DNA of 57,201 bases from Chara braunii (lineage: Eukaryota > Streptophyta > Charophyceae > Charales > Characeae): contig BFEA01000996.1 in NCBI GenBank assembly GCA_003427395.1, positions 13,492-70,692 of the forward strand, in the 5' to 3' direction. Within the stretch, counting starts at the first letter, position 1. Every line of letters starts with the position of its first letter. Under the pieces are notes generated by a model, which worked only from the letters and a program-made list of their open reading frames with translations, was not told the DNA's origin and did not search any database. Position numbers and translations under genes: made by a program. Positions 1-10,740 of the stretch are shown here, piece by piece.

Positions 1-622
1 CCTCCACACCTTCTTCTCCCCGTGCTTTTTTCTAGCCGCCCCCGTGCCTTCTTCCCCGCCTTCTTCCCACCTTCTTCCTCGCCTTTCTTCCCCGTCTTCC
101 TGCGCACCGTCCTCCCGTCATGTTCCCCCACCTTCCCCCCGCCTTCCACCACCTTCTCCCCGCCTTGCCCCACCTTCTCCCGCTTTGCGAACAAATTGCT
201 GGAAAAAAAAAAAAAGATAACAAAAAATATATACATATGTTGATTTGTGGGATGTGTTATTTGTTTTATGACAATTGGATTATCCAAGGGATGTGTGATT
301 TGCTTTGTTTGACGATTAGGCTTTCTTTCCCTGTTAGGTTTGGTTTCCTCCTCCTTTTCTTTACCTCTTTGCCTTTGGCTACGTGCAAGTGAGTCCTTGT
401 GATACACGGGGATGGGGGCAGTCAGCGCTCAACCTGTCATCCACGTGGCTGACCTTGTACGTAAGAGATGAAGAAGAGGTGGGGCTTTCCTTCCTTACTT
501 GTCTCCTTTTTTTTTTGTTTTTTTGTGCCTTTGCGCTCTGATTCGCCGTGTGTCAATAAATATATGTCATCACAGACATACGGTATATGTGAAAGATTAG
601 TGGCGCGCATGAATGGATAAAG

Positions 623-629
<7 letters not shown>

Positions 630-684
<55 letters not shown>

Positions 685-699
685 TGCGTGCGTGCGTGC

Positions 700-735
<36 letters not shown>

Positions 736-779
736 GCGTGTGCGTGTGTGTGCGTGTGTGTGTGTGTGTGTGTATGTGT
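630..779. repeat. GT microsatellite, copy 1
   Basis: About 150 bp of GT dinucleotides with interspersed GC steps (TGCGTGCGTG). It lies in the first ~1.2-kb repeat unit and is much longer than the runs in the other units. Confidence 0.95.
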
Positions 780-1297
780 TGGATAATGAAACTCCCTCTC
801 CACCTACCATCCTCCCCGCTTCTCTCCTCCCGACCTTCTCCACTACCTCCCCTACCGCCCCACGGCAAGGCATATAGGTCTATATTCCCACCTCCCTACC
901 TTCGTCACATTTTTTATTGATTGATTAAAAACCAATCAATCAGTTTGTTTGTTACTTAATCAATCAATCTGTTAGTAATAATTGATTCCTCGAACTTTTT
1001 GATCGGACGACAAAGACAACAGTTGCTTTATAGGACTATATGCCAGTTTTCTCAACAAATGGGTTTTTGACTACCATCCTCCTTCTTCTTTTGCCCTTCC
1101 TCCTAACTTTCCTCCCCCGCACCTTCTTCTCTCCGCCTCCGCGCCTTCTTGTCTCGCCTCCTCGCCGTCTTCCCCCCACATCCACGCCTTCTTTCCCCTG
1201 CCTCCGCGCCTTCTTCTCTCCCCTCCTCACCTTCTTCCCCCCACGTCTGTGCCTTCTTTCCCCCGCCTCCGCGCCTTCTTCTCTCCCCTCCTCACCC

Positions 1298-1335
1298 CTG
1301 TCTCTTATACACATCTAGATGTGTATAAGAGACAG
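1298..1335. other. Nextera (Tn5) mosaic-end junction, assembly artefact
   Basis: CTGTCTCTTATACACATCT is followed directly by its reverse complement AGATGTGTATAAGAGACAG. This is the 19-bp Tn5 mosaic end used in Nextera libraries, in the back-to-back form typical of a mate-pair circularisation junction. It is not native sequence. DNA on the two sides should not be assumed contiguous in the genome. Confidence 0.98.
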
Positions 1336-2643
1336 GGCATCGCCCANCCACTTCAACAGACATTGCCCTTGCTAGTGGATGCCACTCCCACATGTTCCCT
1401 TGTTGAAAGCTTGAGTCCGGAAGTGGCTGCTGCGGGGTTCCCCATAATACTGTAAAGGGATAACCTCAACGCAGTTACTAAAACAGTTTGTAATTGCACT
1501 TCAGGTAGGCCCGCGAGTTCCACATATCCCATGCGACCCCACAGCAGTCTCGCGCTCCTGAACGGGGCGCGATGAACAAAACCGAAAGGGGAAATAAAAT
1601 AAAATAGCAANAGGGTCGGGGAACAGCGGGGCTGCTGGCCCCCGCCGGCCCCGCGGATCGGGCCGGCCGCCGTGCCTCCTAACAAAACCGAGGGGAATAG
1701 CCTTGGCGACCTTCAACCCCATCGGTCCCTTTCCGCGACGCTGCGCTGCAATTGCTGCGCCGATGCCTGCTCGCCTCGATCCCCGAGCCTCCGTACCGTC
1801 AGCCCAATGTTGTAACCTATAGGGCTAAGCCCAAGCCTGAGACTAAAACACGCAGAGTACTATACAAGACGGTGCGGCGCTTTGGGCCAACAAAAACGGG
1901 TGCGCGGCTCCCAGTGCCCGCCCCGGCTTGCTTATACCATGCCATAATTGGCGCGCGCGTCATCCTACTACATCCTTCTCACCGCACGAAAATCACGCCG
2001 TTATTGCCGATGCCGTCGTCGGGGTCGTTTCTCCGCACGCGCGCTCGACTCGGTCAATATGTGTCAATCAAACGAAAACATCCTTAATTCTTGCTTAATC
2101 AAAAATAAATAAATAATGATAGTATCACCAAGCAAAACAAACCGGGGTCTGGGCCGGTTTTGCGATCAACAATAGAAAAGAATCACGCGCGCCTTAAACC
2201 TGCGCGCCCACNCACTCGCCATTGTGGTCAACCATCCTGTCAACGTAAATTACAGACGCGGTCACGCCTAGCGTGGTATACTTAAATTTTAAACCAGACA
2301 ACTTTCTGTTACTCGCAAAAACCAGGGCGGATACCCTTGTAAGGGTATTCGCACCGACACCGCCTCCTCGCCTTCTTCCCCCCGCCTCCGCGCCTTCTTT
2401 CCCCCGCCTCCACGCCTTCTTCTCCTCGCCTTTGTCCATTTTTCCCCCTGCCTCTATACCTTCTTCGCTGCCTCCACACCTTCTTCCCCTGCGCCTTCTT
2501 CCCCCTCACCATCTTCCCTCACACCTTTTCCCTGCGTCTGCGCCTTCTTCTCCCCCCCTCCGCGCCTTCTTCTCCCCGCCTCCTCGCCTTCTTCCCCCCA
2601 CCTCCGCGCCTTCTTTCCCCCGCCTCCTCGCCTTCTTCCCGCC
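1336..2643. other. Adapter-bounded foreign block, no recognised gene
   Basis: This 1.3-kb block lies between two mosaic-end junctions. Its first kilobase (to about 2343) is unlike the flanking pyrimidine minisatellite: it is richer in mixed GC sequence, carries N bases near 1346, 1611 and 2212, and contains no domain I recognise. From about 2344 the pyrimidine minisatellite resumes. After the second junction the sequence repeats what stood before the first one (2682 onward matches about 1147 onward), as expected of a chimeric mate-pair join. Confidence 0.7.
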
Positions 2644-2681
2644 CTGTCTCTTATACACATCTAGATGTGTATAAGAGACAG
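2644..2681. other. Second Nextera (Tn5) mosaic-end junction, assembly artefact
   Basis: The same 38-bp inverted pair of 19-bp mosaic ends as at 1298-1335. ORFs reading through it give the diagnostic peptide pieces MCIRDR, SLIHI and SYTHLDVYKRQ. Confidence 0.98.
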
Positions 2682-3509
2682 TTCTTGTCTCGCCTCCTCG
2701 CCGTCTTCCCCCCACATCCACGCCTTCTTTCCCCTGCCTCCGCGCCTTCTTCTCTCCCCTCCTCCCCTTCTTCCCCCCACGTCTGTGCCTTCTTTCCCCC
2801 GCCTCCACGCATTCTTCCCCCCGCCTCCATACCTTCTTCTCCGCCTCCACACCTTCTTTCCCCCGTGTCTTCTTCCCCGCCTTCTTCCCACCTTCCTCGC
2901 CTTTCTTCCCCGCCTTCCTGCGCACCGTCCTTCCGTCATCTTCCTCCTTTTTCCCCTCGCCTTCCCCCTCCCTGTTGCCGCCTTTCCCACCACCACCTTT
3001 TTCCCCCACCTTCTCCCTACCTTCCCCCGCCTTCCGCCAACTTCCCCCCGCCTTCCCCCACCTTTTCCCGCCTTGCGTACAAATTACTGAGAAAAAAAAA
3101 AAAAAAAACGTTGATATGTGGGGTGTGTTATTTGTTTTGTGGCAATTGGATTATTAATGGGATGTGTGATTTTCTTTGTTTGACTGTTAGGCTTCTTTCC
3201 CTGTTAGGTTTCGTTTCCTCCGCGTTTTCTTTACCTCTTCGCCTTTTGGCTACGTGCAGGTGGGTCCTTGTGACACACGGGGATGGGGGCAGCCAACGCT
3301 CAACCTGTCATCCACGTGGCTGCTATTGTACGTAAGAGGTAATGAACAGGTGGGGCTTTCCTTCGTTACTTGTTTCCCTTCTTTTTTTGTTTTTTTTCAC
3401 CTTTGCGCTCGGATTCACATTGTGACAATATATGTATGTCATCATAGACATACGGTACACGAGAAAGATTAGTGACGAGCATGAATGGATAAAAAAAACC
3501 CCTCTCTCT

Positions 3510-3514
<5 letters not shown>

Positions 3515-3543
<29 letters not shown>
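3515..3543. repeat. GT microsatellite, copy 2
   Basis: A short GT run at the corresponding position of the second ~1.2-kb unit, preceded by a CT-rich run. Confidence 0.9.
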
Positions 3544-3545
<2 letters not shown>

Positions 3546-4691
3546 TGGATAAAGAAACTCCCTCTCCACCTACCATCCTCCCCGCTTCCCTCCTCCCGAC
3601 CTTCTCCACTACCTCCCCTACCCCCCCACCGCAAGGCATATAGGCCTATATTCCCACCTCCGTACCTTCGTCGCATTTTTTATTGATTGATTAAAAATCA
3701 ATAAATCAGTTTGTTTGTTACTTAATCAATCAATCTGTTAATAATAATTGATTCCTCGGACTTGCTGATCAGACGACAAAGGCAACAGTTGCTTTATAGG
3801 ACTACATGCTAGTTTTCTCAACAAATGGGTTTTTGTTTACCATCCTCCCTCTTCTTCTCCCCCGCTTCGCCACTTTCCTCCCCCGCAAATTCTTCTCCCC
3901 GCCTTCGCGTCTTCTTTTCTCGCCTCCTCACCTTCTTCCCCCCACGTTTGTGCCTTCTTTCCCCCGTCTCTGCGCCTTCTTCTCTCGCCTCCTCGCCTTC
4001 TTCCCCCCACGTTTGCGCCTTCTTTCCCCCGCCTCCGCGCATTCTTGCCCCCGCCTCCACACCTTCTTGTCCCCGTGCCTTCCTCCCCGCCTTCTTCCCA
4101 CCTTCATCGTCTTTCTTCCCCGCCTTCCTGCGCACCGTTCTTTCGTCACCTTCCCTCTTCTTCCCCCCTTCTTCCCCCTCCATGTCACCGCCTCTCCCAC
4201 CACCACCTTCTCCCCCCGCCTTCCGCCACCTTCTCCCCGCCCTCCCCCACCTTCTCCCGCCTTGCGTGCAAATTGCTGAAAAAAAAAATAAAAAATAAAA
4301 ATATTGATATGTGGGGGGTGTTATTTATTTTGTGGCAATTGGATTATCCATGGGATGTATGATTTACTTTGTTTGACTCCTAGGCTTCTTTCCCTGTTAG
4401 GTTTGGTTTCCTTCTCGTTTTCCTTACCTCTTTGCCGTTTGGCTACGTGCAAGTGGGACCTTGTGACACACGGGGATGGGGGCAGTTAGAGCTCAACTTG
4501 TCATCCACGTGGCTGGCCTTGTAAGTAAGAGGTGATGAACAAGTGAGGCTTTCCTTCCTTACTTGTTTCCCTTTTTTTTTTCGTTTTTTTCCACCTTTGC
4601 GCTCAGATTCACATTGTGGCAATATGTGTATGTCATCATAGACATACGGCATATGTGAAAGCTTAGTGAAGCGCATGAATGGATGAAGAAA

Positions 4692-4692
4692 C

Positions 4693-4747
<55 letters not shown>
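4692..4747. repeat. GT microsatellite, copy 3
   Basis: A GT run in the third ~1.2-kb unit, of intermediate length. Confidence 0.9.
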
Positions 4748-4748
<1 letters not shown>

Positions 4749-5558
4749 GGATAAAGAAACTCCCTCTCCACCTACCATCCTCCTCGCTTCCCCCCTCCTG
4801 ACGTTCTTCACTACCTCCCCTACGCCCCTATTGCAAGGCATATAGGTCTCCATTCCCACCTCCCTACCTTCGTCACATTCTTTATTGATTGATTAAAAAT
4901 CAATCAATCAGTTTGTTTGTTACTTAATCAATCAATCTGTTAATAATAATTGATTCCTCGGACTTGTTGATCGGACGACGAAGACAACAGTTGCTTTATA
5001 GGACTATATGGCTGTTTTCTCAACAAATGGGTTTTAGGGAGCGCGTTTTAGACTTTAGTCAATAAGCAACCAGGTTCATAACATAGGGATGGAATGACAT
5101 CCAGTAGTGCCCCATAGGAGACCGAGGTGGACACAAACTACCACAAAGAAAAGAAAATGCAGTTGTAGATCTCCACCTACCATCCTCCCCGTCTCGCTCC
5201 TTTCGACCTTCTCCACTCCCTCCCCTTCCCTCCCACCGCAAGGCGTATAAACCTTTATTCCCGCCTCCCTACCTTTGTCACATTTTTTATTGATTGATTA
5301 AAAACCAATCAATCAGTTTGTTTGTTAATTAATAAATCAATCTGTTGCTTTTGATGACTATTTGTCAGTTTTTTCAACAAATGGGTTTTTGTCTAACTGT
5401 TGAAAAATTTTTGAAGTCCTTTTGATCACTCAGTTGTTTTGATCTTCCCCATTTCCCACCCCCCACCCCCACAGGCATCCAGTCACTTTTCTTCCTTGAT
5501 TTTAATTTCTTTCCAACTCCACCCTCCCAAAGGCGTATAGGCCTATATCCCCGCCTCC

Positions 5559-5801
5559 GTGCTCCTGCCCTTGGTCAACCTTCTTCCTCGACTCCGCCTT
5601 CTTTCCAACTCCTCCCTTGTCTCGTTGAGCAGAAGCAAATCACGCAGCAATGCTGGGGGCCCAATACGAAGGCTAGTCCAATATGAAGAACATAGGCGCA
5701 ACGTTGAATCTGGGCGGGTCCAAGTCTTTGGGCAGAAGCAAACCACGCAGCAGTGTTGGGGGCCCAAGATTAAATATCTGAGAAAATGGGACACCAACTA
5801 A
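5559..5801 (+). other. Unrecognised ORF with an internal 36-bp direct repeat
   Basis: An 80-codon open frame ends in TAA just before the acidic ORF at 5803. A 36-bp segment at 5629-5664 recurs at 5732-5767 with three mismatches. The two copies lie in different frames, so they do not make a protein repeat. I recognise no domain. It may be upstream or untranslated sequence of the methyltransferase-like gene that follows, or a chance ORF. Confidence 0.3.
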
Positions 5802-5802
5802 G

Positions 5803-5943
5803 ATGGATGTGGAGGATGTGTTCGATATGGAAGGTGATGAAGAGACAGAGGTCAAAGAGGAGATGAGCGGAAAGGAAAACAACGAATATGAGAAGGAAGA
5901 GGAGAACCCGATTGGAATAGAAGACGAAGAGGAAGATGGAGAC

Positions 5944-5975
<32 letters not shown>

Positions 5976-6375
5976 AGGGGAAGAAGGGGACGACATGGAA
6001 GAGGTTGGAAAGCGGGAATTTGATGAAGAGAACGCAGATAGAACAAGGAAGCAGAAGACCAAAGACAAATAGGTAAAGAAGGTTTTTATAAATACGAAAT
6101 TGCGGAAGCACCTTCTTCCATTCTTGTGGGCCATTTACCTCACAGTTGCCGGAGTGAAGCTGTACGTCCAGTTGAAGAACAAACCACACTACAAATATTA
6201 CGGCGAGATTATTTGTGTGAGTTGGGTTTTGAACAAAAAAAAATACTTTGCCGAATTGTGGGTTGTCATGGGCGACAAGTTTTTAAGCTTCCTTCTCTCT
6301 TCAAAGAGAATGGTGCTCGACAAATTTCAAATTAAGAACAAGAAGTTGGCTGCAGCGAACAAAAAAGGCTTCAGG
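5803..6375 (+). pseudogene. Acidic N-terminal exon of ParB/methyltransferase-like gene (putative)
   Basis: The ATG at 5803 opens a very acidic segment (residues ~1-88) with a long glutamate run, then a basic KTKDK stretch. An in-frame TAG at 6070-6072 interrupts it, but the same frame stays open for about 100 more codons (WAIYLTVAGVKLYVQLKNKP and on). This suggests a nonsense mutation in a formerly longer exon. I place the exon end at 6375 (AGG|GTGCAT), because joining it in phase 0 to the acceptor at 7035 gives an uninterrupted frame. That donor is non-consensus. Membership in the same gene as the domains at 17835-20003 is inferred from order, strand and phase only. No known domain is visible. 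Confidence 0.45.
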
Positions 6376-6444
6376 GTGCATATCTTCAATTCCCCCCCCC
6401 CCCCTCCCTTTCTCTCTCTGTTGGAGTCGTACCATGGCAGTTGC

Positions 6445-7020
6445 GAGCGTTGGAGTTGTTATAGTCCTATAATCGTTCCCGTTGTCCAAGCTGCAGCCTC
6501 TGAACGATTATAGTCCTATAATCACTGAGGCGACACAAACGGTTATCGGGTAGCCGAAAATTCAGGAATGAAAATTCTGAAGTGAGAGTTTTGGGCAGTC
6601 TGAAAATCTTGAATGGTCCTGAAGTGGTGAAAGGTCCGAAGACCATGAAAACCACCTGTTTAGGCAGGCTGTATCCTGAAGTGGTGAAGGGTGTCCTGAA
6701 GTGGTCAAGTGAGAGTTTTGGGCAGTCTTGCTTCTCGAGCAGTGGCGAGCGTTGGAGTTGTTATAGTCCTATAATCGTTCCCGTTGTCCAAGTTGCAGCC
6801 TCTGAACAATTATAGTCCTATAATCACTGAGGCAGGTGGTCTGACAATACTCTTTCTGCTCAATCTTGTTGTTGGAGTCCTCGTCTTACAGTGATGAAAA
6901 TCTCAGTTGTTGTAATCCTAATAACATTCCTGGAGCCTTTAAATGATTATAGTCCTAAAATCATTCCTGTTCTTTTAGCTGCAGCCTCTGAATGATTATA
7001 GTCTTATAATCGTTTCCGCT
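6445..7020. repeat. Array of GATTATAG-TC-CTATAATC palindromes
   Basis: About six exact or near copies of an 18-bp inverted repeat (8-bp arms GATTATAG/CTATAATC, 2-bp centre) occur here, near 6457, 6508, 6757, 6808, 6950 and 6991. They alternate with GTTCCCGTTGTCC and CTGCAGCCTCTGAA linkers. A second, more degenerate array of the same family is at 46390-47660. Confidence 0.8.
6540..6689 (+). repeat. Left partner of a 143-150-bp inverted repeat
   Basis: This segment starts with CGGTTATCGGGTAGC and ends with CCTGAAGTGGTGAAG. Its reverse complement is found, diverged by several substitutions and small gaps, at 48563-48705. The two lie outside both retrotransposons and on either side of the methyltransferase-like gene domains. 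Confidence 0.75.
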
Positions 7021-7035
7021 GTTTTGTTCATGCAG

Positions 7036-7313
7036 GTTTTTATGGAAGAGCTCGGGGAATACTTAGCTCCACATGTTCAGAGCAGGCTTCTTCCGTTCAA
7101 GTACCCGAAGGTTGTGACAACCTTGACCCCCGGGTCATCGAAAGTGAAGGGAGGCAAGGAGAAAATGCCTGCGCTGGGTGTAATTTTCCCACAGACATGT
7201 ATCGACTCTTCATGAGCTCTCGAGAAAGGTTCGGGTACGAAGTCAAAAGGTAACAAGAAGAAAGGACTTGCAGCGAAACCTGTGGCGTCTTCGAAAGGGA
7301 AAGACAAAGCTCC
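7036..7313 (+). pseudogene. Middle exon of ParB/methyltransferase-like gene (putative)
   Basis: After a TGCAG acceptor the frame reads VFMEELGEYLAPHVQS and continues into a lysine- and serine-rich tail. An in-frame TGA at 7213-7215 breaks it. The frame then stays open to the GTAAGA donor at 7314. No known domain is recognised. The exon ends two bases into a codon, which matches the phase of the acceptor at 8083. Assignment to the methyltransferase-like gene rests on phase and position. Confidence 0.4.
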
Positions 7314-8083
7314 GTAAGAGGCTATGTAACCGTTTGAACGTCGTGAACGTGCATTCGTGTTCAAATGTGCATTTGAAACGCGGATTCAAATTCACGTTTA
7401 AAATTGAACGGCGTTCAATTACGTTTTTATTTTTAATTTTTTTTGTTCGATGCCTAAAAATATTTTTTTTTTCTGATTTGTTTCTTATGAGTTCTCTATG
7501 ATGTGGGGTACATGCCTGTTAATTTTAGAGTCATTTTGCTAAGGAAAAAAAAAATTAAAAATTGCCAAAGATGCCGGTGTTAAATCGTATTCGCCCACTC
7601 ATTTTTTTACTTTTTATTTTCTGATTTCAAGCTTTTCACTTTATTTCTCTACCTAAATAAATTTATTATTTTTTTACACTTTTTGCATGAGTTTTGTATA
7701 ATGTGAAGTACCGATCTGTAAATTTTTAGGGCATTTGGCTTTGCCAAAAAACAATAAAAAATCGCCAAAGATGGCGGTGTCACAAACGTACTCGCGCACT
7801 TACTAATTTCAATTCTTTTATTTTTATTTTTATTTTTATTTTTATTTTTATTTTTTTCCCAATATTGTAATGAATTTGGATATAATGCTCAGGCAAATAT
7901 TGTTTATTTTATTTTTCTTCATAACATTTTTATTTTTCGGAAGTTTTTGAGTTTTTTTTTTTTTTTTTTTTTTTTTCCCCCTGCAGAATTGAACTCCGTG
8001 TTCGGTCGTGTTCATTGCACACGCATGCATTCCGTCCAGTTTCTGAACGGAAAACCGCGTTCAGTGAACGCGCGGTTTCATAG
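7314..8083 (+). other. Putative T-rich intron
   Basis: A 770-bp, strongly T-rich, plant-like intron candidate with a GTAAGA donor and a TTTCATAG acceptor. Two ~90-bp segments of similar sequence (GTGTCACAAACG / GTGTTAAATCG contexts after GCCAAAGATG) recur around 7565 and 7765. A poly-T run ends in CTGCAG at 7986, which is an alternative acceptor but puts the next exon out of phase. Confidence 0.4.
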
Positions 8084-8184
8084 GCAAGAGGATCGTGGAG
8101 TTCCTCGAGGTCTCGTGCCCGACGAATTTACCGACGAGCTGACACATGCCTGGAATCAGCTGGATAATTTGAAGGAGAAAAAAA
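8084..8184 (+). pseudogene. ParB/methyltransferase-like gene, exon part left of element 1
   Basis: The frame reads QEDRGVPRGLVPDEF and on to NLKEKK, where retrotransposon element 1 enters. The same frame resumes at 17839 (ISQEPFYVPM) once element and one target-site copy are removed mentally. This is direct sequence evidence that the two parts were one exon. Confidence 0.65.
8181..8184. other. Target-site duplication, left of element 1
   Basis: AAAA precedes the TG of the left LTR and matches AAAA at 17835-17838. An A-run limits the certainty of its exact length (4 or 5 bp). Confidence 0.7.
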
Positions 8185-9405
8185 TGTAATAAACCCAGAT
8201 CGTGAATACAGTTGTCAACAATGCAAGTCCAGATAAATGTCAGCAGCTGATGAGCACCAATAATCAAGATCGTGTCCAGACAGAATAAAACGAGATAAAC
8301 ATCCACAGACGAAGAAGAGAGGAGAGAGATTAGACAAAGGAGAGGAATATGCAATGCCCTGTCTTGCTTCGGGCTCCCTCCTCCAATTCCACTTCAATAA
8401 TCAACAGTCTGAAGGAGTATCTGAAGTAACCTCAAGGGGCCACGGGGCACATCTAATTAGTTCCTCATCAGCTCTGGAGCAATGTCGATATGAAGACAAT
8501 TAGGTACGTAGTCACTATCCCTCCACAGTCCTGATCTTCCTCTTCTTCGCAACCAGACACCTCATGTAGACAGCGTGGACAATGCCACGTCAGCAACCAA
8601 GACAGGTGGCATCATCAATGAAGGCCTATAACACCGCCACGTAGACCAAAAACAGCGCCACATGTACTAGAGGTAGCGCCACGTCAGCATGCCATGTAGA
8701 CCATAGGCAGCGCCACATCAGCATGCCACGTAGACCATAGGCAGCGCCACATAAACCAGAGGCAGCGCCACGTTAACATGCCACGTAGACCATAGGCAGT
8801 GCCACATAAACCAAAGGCAGCACCACGTCAGCATGCCACGTAGACCATAGGCAGCGCCACATGTACCAGAGGCAACGCTATGTCAGCATGCCTGGCGCAC
8901 AATGCCAGCGTCGCCTCTCCCTCGTGTCGTCGTGCGCAACTCTGATGCACAGCCAGCGTCCTGTCGGCATCGCGCTAATATAATGCAAGCGTCAAGTCAA
9001 AGTTAAGCCAGCGTTGAACCTGCATAGTAAGAGTAAATGCTGACCACCTCGAGGCCAGACTTTAAGCAGTGTTTCACGAGGCTTTCTGGCCTCGAGTCTC
9101 CACCCCTCAGTTGTCCAGATTGAGTCACAGCCGAAGGCCTAGATTGTACAGTTGCAGAGTTCCCGTTCGGACTTGATGTTGTCTGGGTGCCTGCACACAA
9201 ACAAGTGTGTGTGCTTGACCTGTGACCTGGACTGAGTACCTTTGAATTTTGACTGTCAGGTTCGCGATAGTTGACAAAAGTCAACTGTAGCACGCCCAGC
9301 CCCAGAATCCCTGTGTGAGGTCCCTTATCTCGTTTTTAGCCTGGCTGAGGGCGGCCAAGTCGGCCCTCAGGTTTTTCCACGAGGCATATGGCATGAGTTA
9401 TTGCA
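8185..9405 (-). repeat. 3' LTR of element 1
   Basis: 1221 bp, starting TGTAAT and ending TTGCA, homologous over its length to 16588-17834. It contains a minisatellite of CCACGTAGACCATAGGCAGC words. Confidence 0.92.
8600..8900. repeat. Minisatellite inside the element 1 LTR
   Basis: About five degenerate copies, roughly 60 bp apart (with a ~30-bp subperiod), of GCCACGTAGACCATAGGCAG and GCCACATAAACCAGAGGCAG words. The other LTR has the same block at about 17060-17320. Confidence 0.8.
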
Positions 9406-9432
9406 TTCCTGTCGTCCCAGTTTTCTAGTTCC
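9406..9432 (-). promoter_or_regulatory. Possible polypurine tract of element 1
   Basis: Read on the minus strand, the bases just before the 3' LTR are CTGGGACGACAGGAA, purine-rich and at the position expected for plus-strand priming. The match is loose. Confidence 0.4.
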
Positions 9433-9453
9433 ATCGCAGAAAATATAACAATT

Positions 9454-10740
9454 TTATCTTAACCCACGTTCATATGCAACAACAATGTCAGGAGCAGTAG
9501 ATAGGGGTTCTTTTCGACTAAACCATCTAGCTTCAGATGGAGGTTGAGACTTGAACTGTACCTTGTACTGGTTCTACGGTCGTCCTCTGCCACCTGTAGA
9601 AAAAGTATCCATGTTCCAATATTTTCTCAACTTTGTAGCCTCCATTCATGGACGGTGGTAACATTCATGGCCTATTAGCAAAGTTGTCACTTTCTACATA
9701 GGGTAGTAGTTTAGACTTGTGAAAGACAGGGTATGTCCGCATGTGTGGAGGTATGTCAATACGATAGGATGGACTGTCCGCGTCTCCAATCTCCTTAAGA
9801 ACTTCCCAGGGACCAAAGTAGACAGGTAGCAGTTTCTGAGACACATTTTCTTCTAATGATAACTCTTTAGATTTAACCGAAACAAAATCCCCTTCTTGAA
9901 ATTGTGAAGGTCGACGATGTTTGTTAGCCTGCTCAATCATTTGTAATTGGGCCTTCTGTATGTTTTCCTTTACTTTCTTGATGTCTTCTTCATATAAAAC
10001 TGCAAACTCACGTGTTCCTGGGGGTAGCCTCTGAATCTGGTCTCTCGTGAGGGCGTCAATGGGATGCCGGGTCTTCCAACCCTTATGCAGTGCATTCGGT
10101 GTTCTACCTGTAACAGTATGTATGCTGTTATTATAAGCACTAGCAATTTTGGGTAAGTTCTCATCCCAATCAATCTGGTCAGGTCGGACGTATATTCGCA
10201 AAAGTTGTTGGCATAGACGATTCATTTGCTCAGTTTGACCATTGGTTCAGGATGTCTGCCTGACGACATGGTCACCTTGATGTCATAGGCTTCCATCAAC
10301 TTCTGCCATTATAGACTAGTGAACCGAACATCTCTGTCAGAGACAATGGTTTTCGAAAATCTATACTCAGAAACCCATCGCATCTGAAATTTTTGAATCA
10401 CTAGTTCGGTTCTAGCTTCAGCAGGCAAAGGAATGAACACAGCATACTTAGAGAATCTATCGACGATGACCATTACTTGACTGTTGCCGTTTCAACACTT
10501 AGTGAGGCTCATGAAGTCAATAGAGATAGACTCGCGTGACTCACTTGGAATAGGCAGTGGTCTCAGTAGTCTCATCGAATTCTCATGTGAGGGTTTATTC
10601 CTCTGACAGAAAAGACAAGTCCGCACATAGGTTAATACATCTTCCTTCATTCATTTCCAGTCAAATCTTTCTCGAACATCGGCATACGTCTTCTTGAAAC
10701 CAAAGTGTCATTTTGCATCATGGCATTCCCCAATGATTAA
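9454..10740 (-). pseudogene. Integrase with C-terminal chromodomain, element 1
   Basis: Minus-strand frames show an HHCC zinc finger (HDAK*HFGFKKT then CLFC), a core with SIDFM and VSDRDVRF carrying two catalytic aspartates, and NGQTEQ carrying the catalytic glutamate. An intact 186-codon C-terminal segment (9665-10225) follows, with SVKSKELSLEENVS and a FGPWEVL module. A degenerate chromodomain follows at 9454-9652 (YKVEKILEHG, VQFKSQPPSEARWF, PDIVVAYERGL). Stops at HDAK*H, WK*M, TKC*N and SL*W and a single-base frameshift before TNGQTEQ inactivate it. Three of the stops look like TGG-to-TGA changes. The protein would insert element cDNA into chromatin. Confidence 0.85.

Larger units (their letters stand above)
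1..5392. repeat. Tandem array of ~1.2-kb composite repeat units
   Basis: Three full or near-full copies and one partial copy of the same composite unit follow one another. Each has, in order, a pyrimidine-rich minisatellite (CGCCTTCTTCCCCC-like words), a poly-A run, a GTGTTATTTGTTTTGTGGCAA segment, a GT microsatellite, an ATTG-rich palindromic segment (TGATTGATT-AAAAA-CCAATCAATCA) and the closing word CAACAAATGGGTTTTT. The closing word ends near 1068, 3834, 5034 and 5387. The 3834-to-5034 spacing gives a unit of about 1.2 kb. The first interval is longer because a foreign block sits at 1298-2681. The fourth copy lacks the GT run and is truncated. No gene is supported inside; the proline, arginine or cysteine-valine ORFs here are repeat translations. 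Confidence 0.85.
6376..7035 (+). other. Putative intron carrying palindromic repeats
   Basis: A 660-bp segment bounded by a possible GT donor and a good TTTTGTTCATGCAG acceptor. It contains a poly-C run near 6390, the GATTATAG-TC-CTATAATC palindrome array, and the sequence whose inverted partner lies at 48563-48705. Intron status is inferred from reading-phase continuity. Confidence 0.4.

Noticed and set aside
437-873. Histidine-threonine or cysteine-valine ORFs over GT/CA runs
   Set aside because: They are direct translations of dinucleotide repeats with no other support.
1501-1800. Ribosomal RNA fragment in the GC-rich foreign block
   Set aside because: Composition is suggestive, but I could not match any conserved rRNA segment.
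2506-3335. Long arginine/glycine/glutamate or proline/serine ORFs in the first 5 kb
   Set aside because: They follow the pyrimidine minisatellite, and some cross the adapter (SYTHLDVYKRQ), so they are artefacts.
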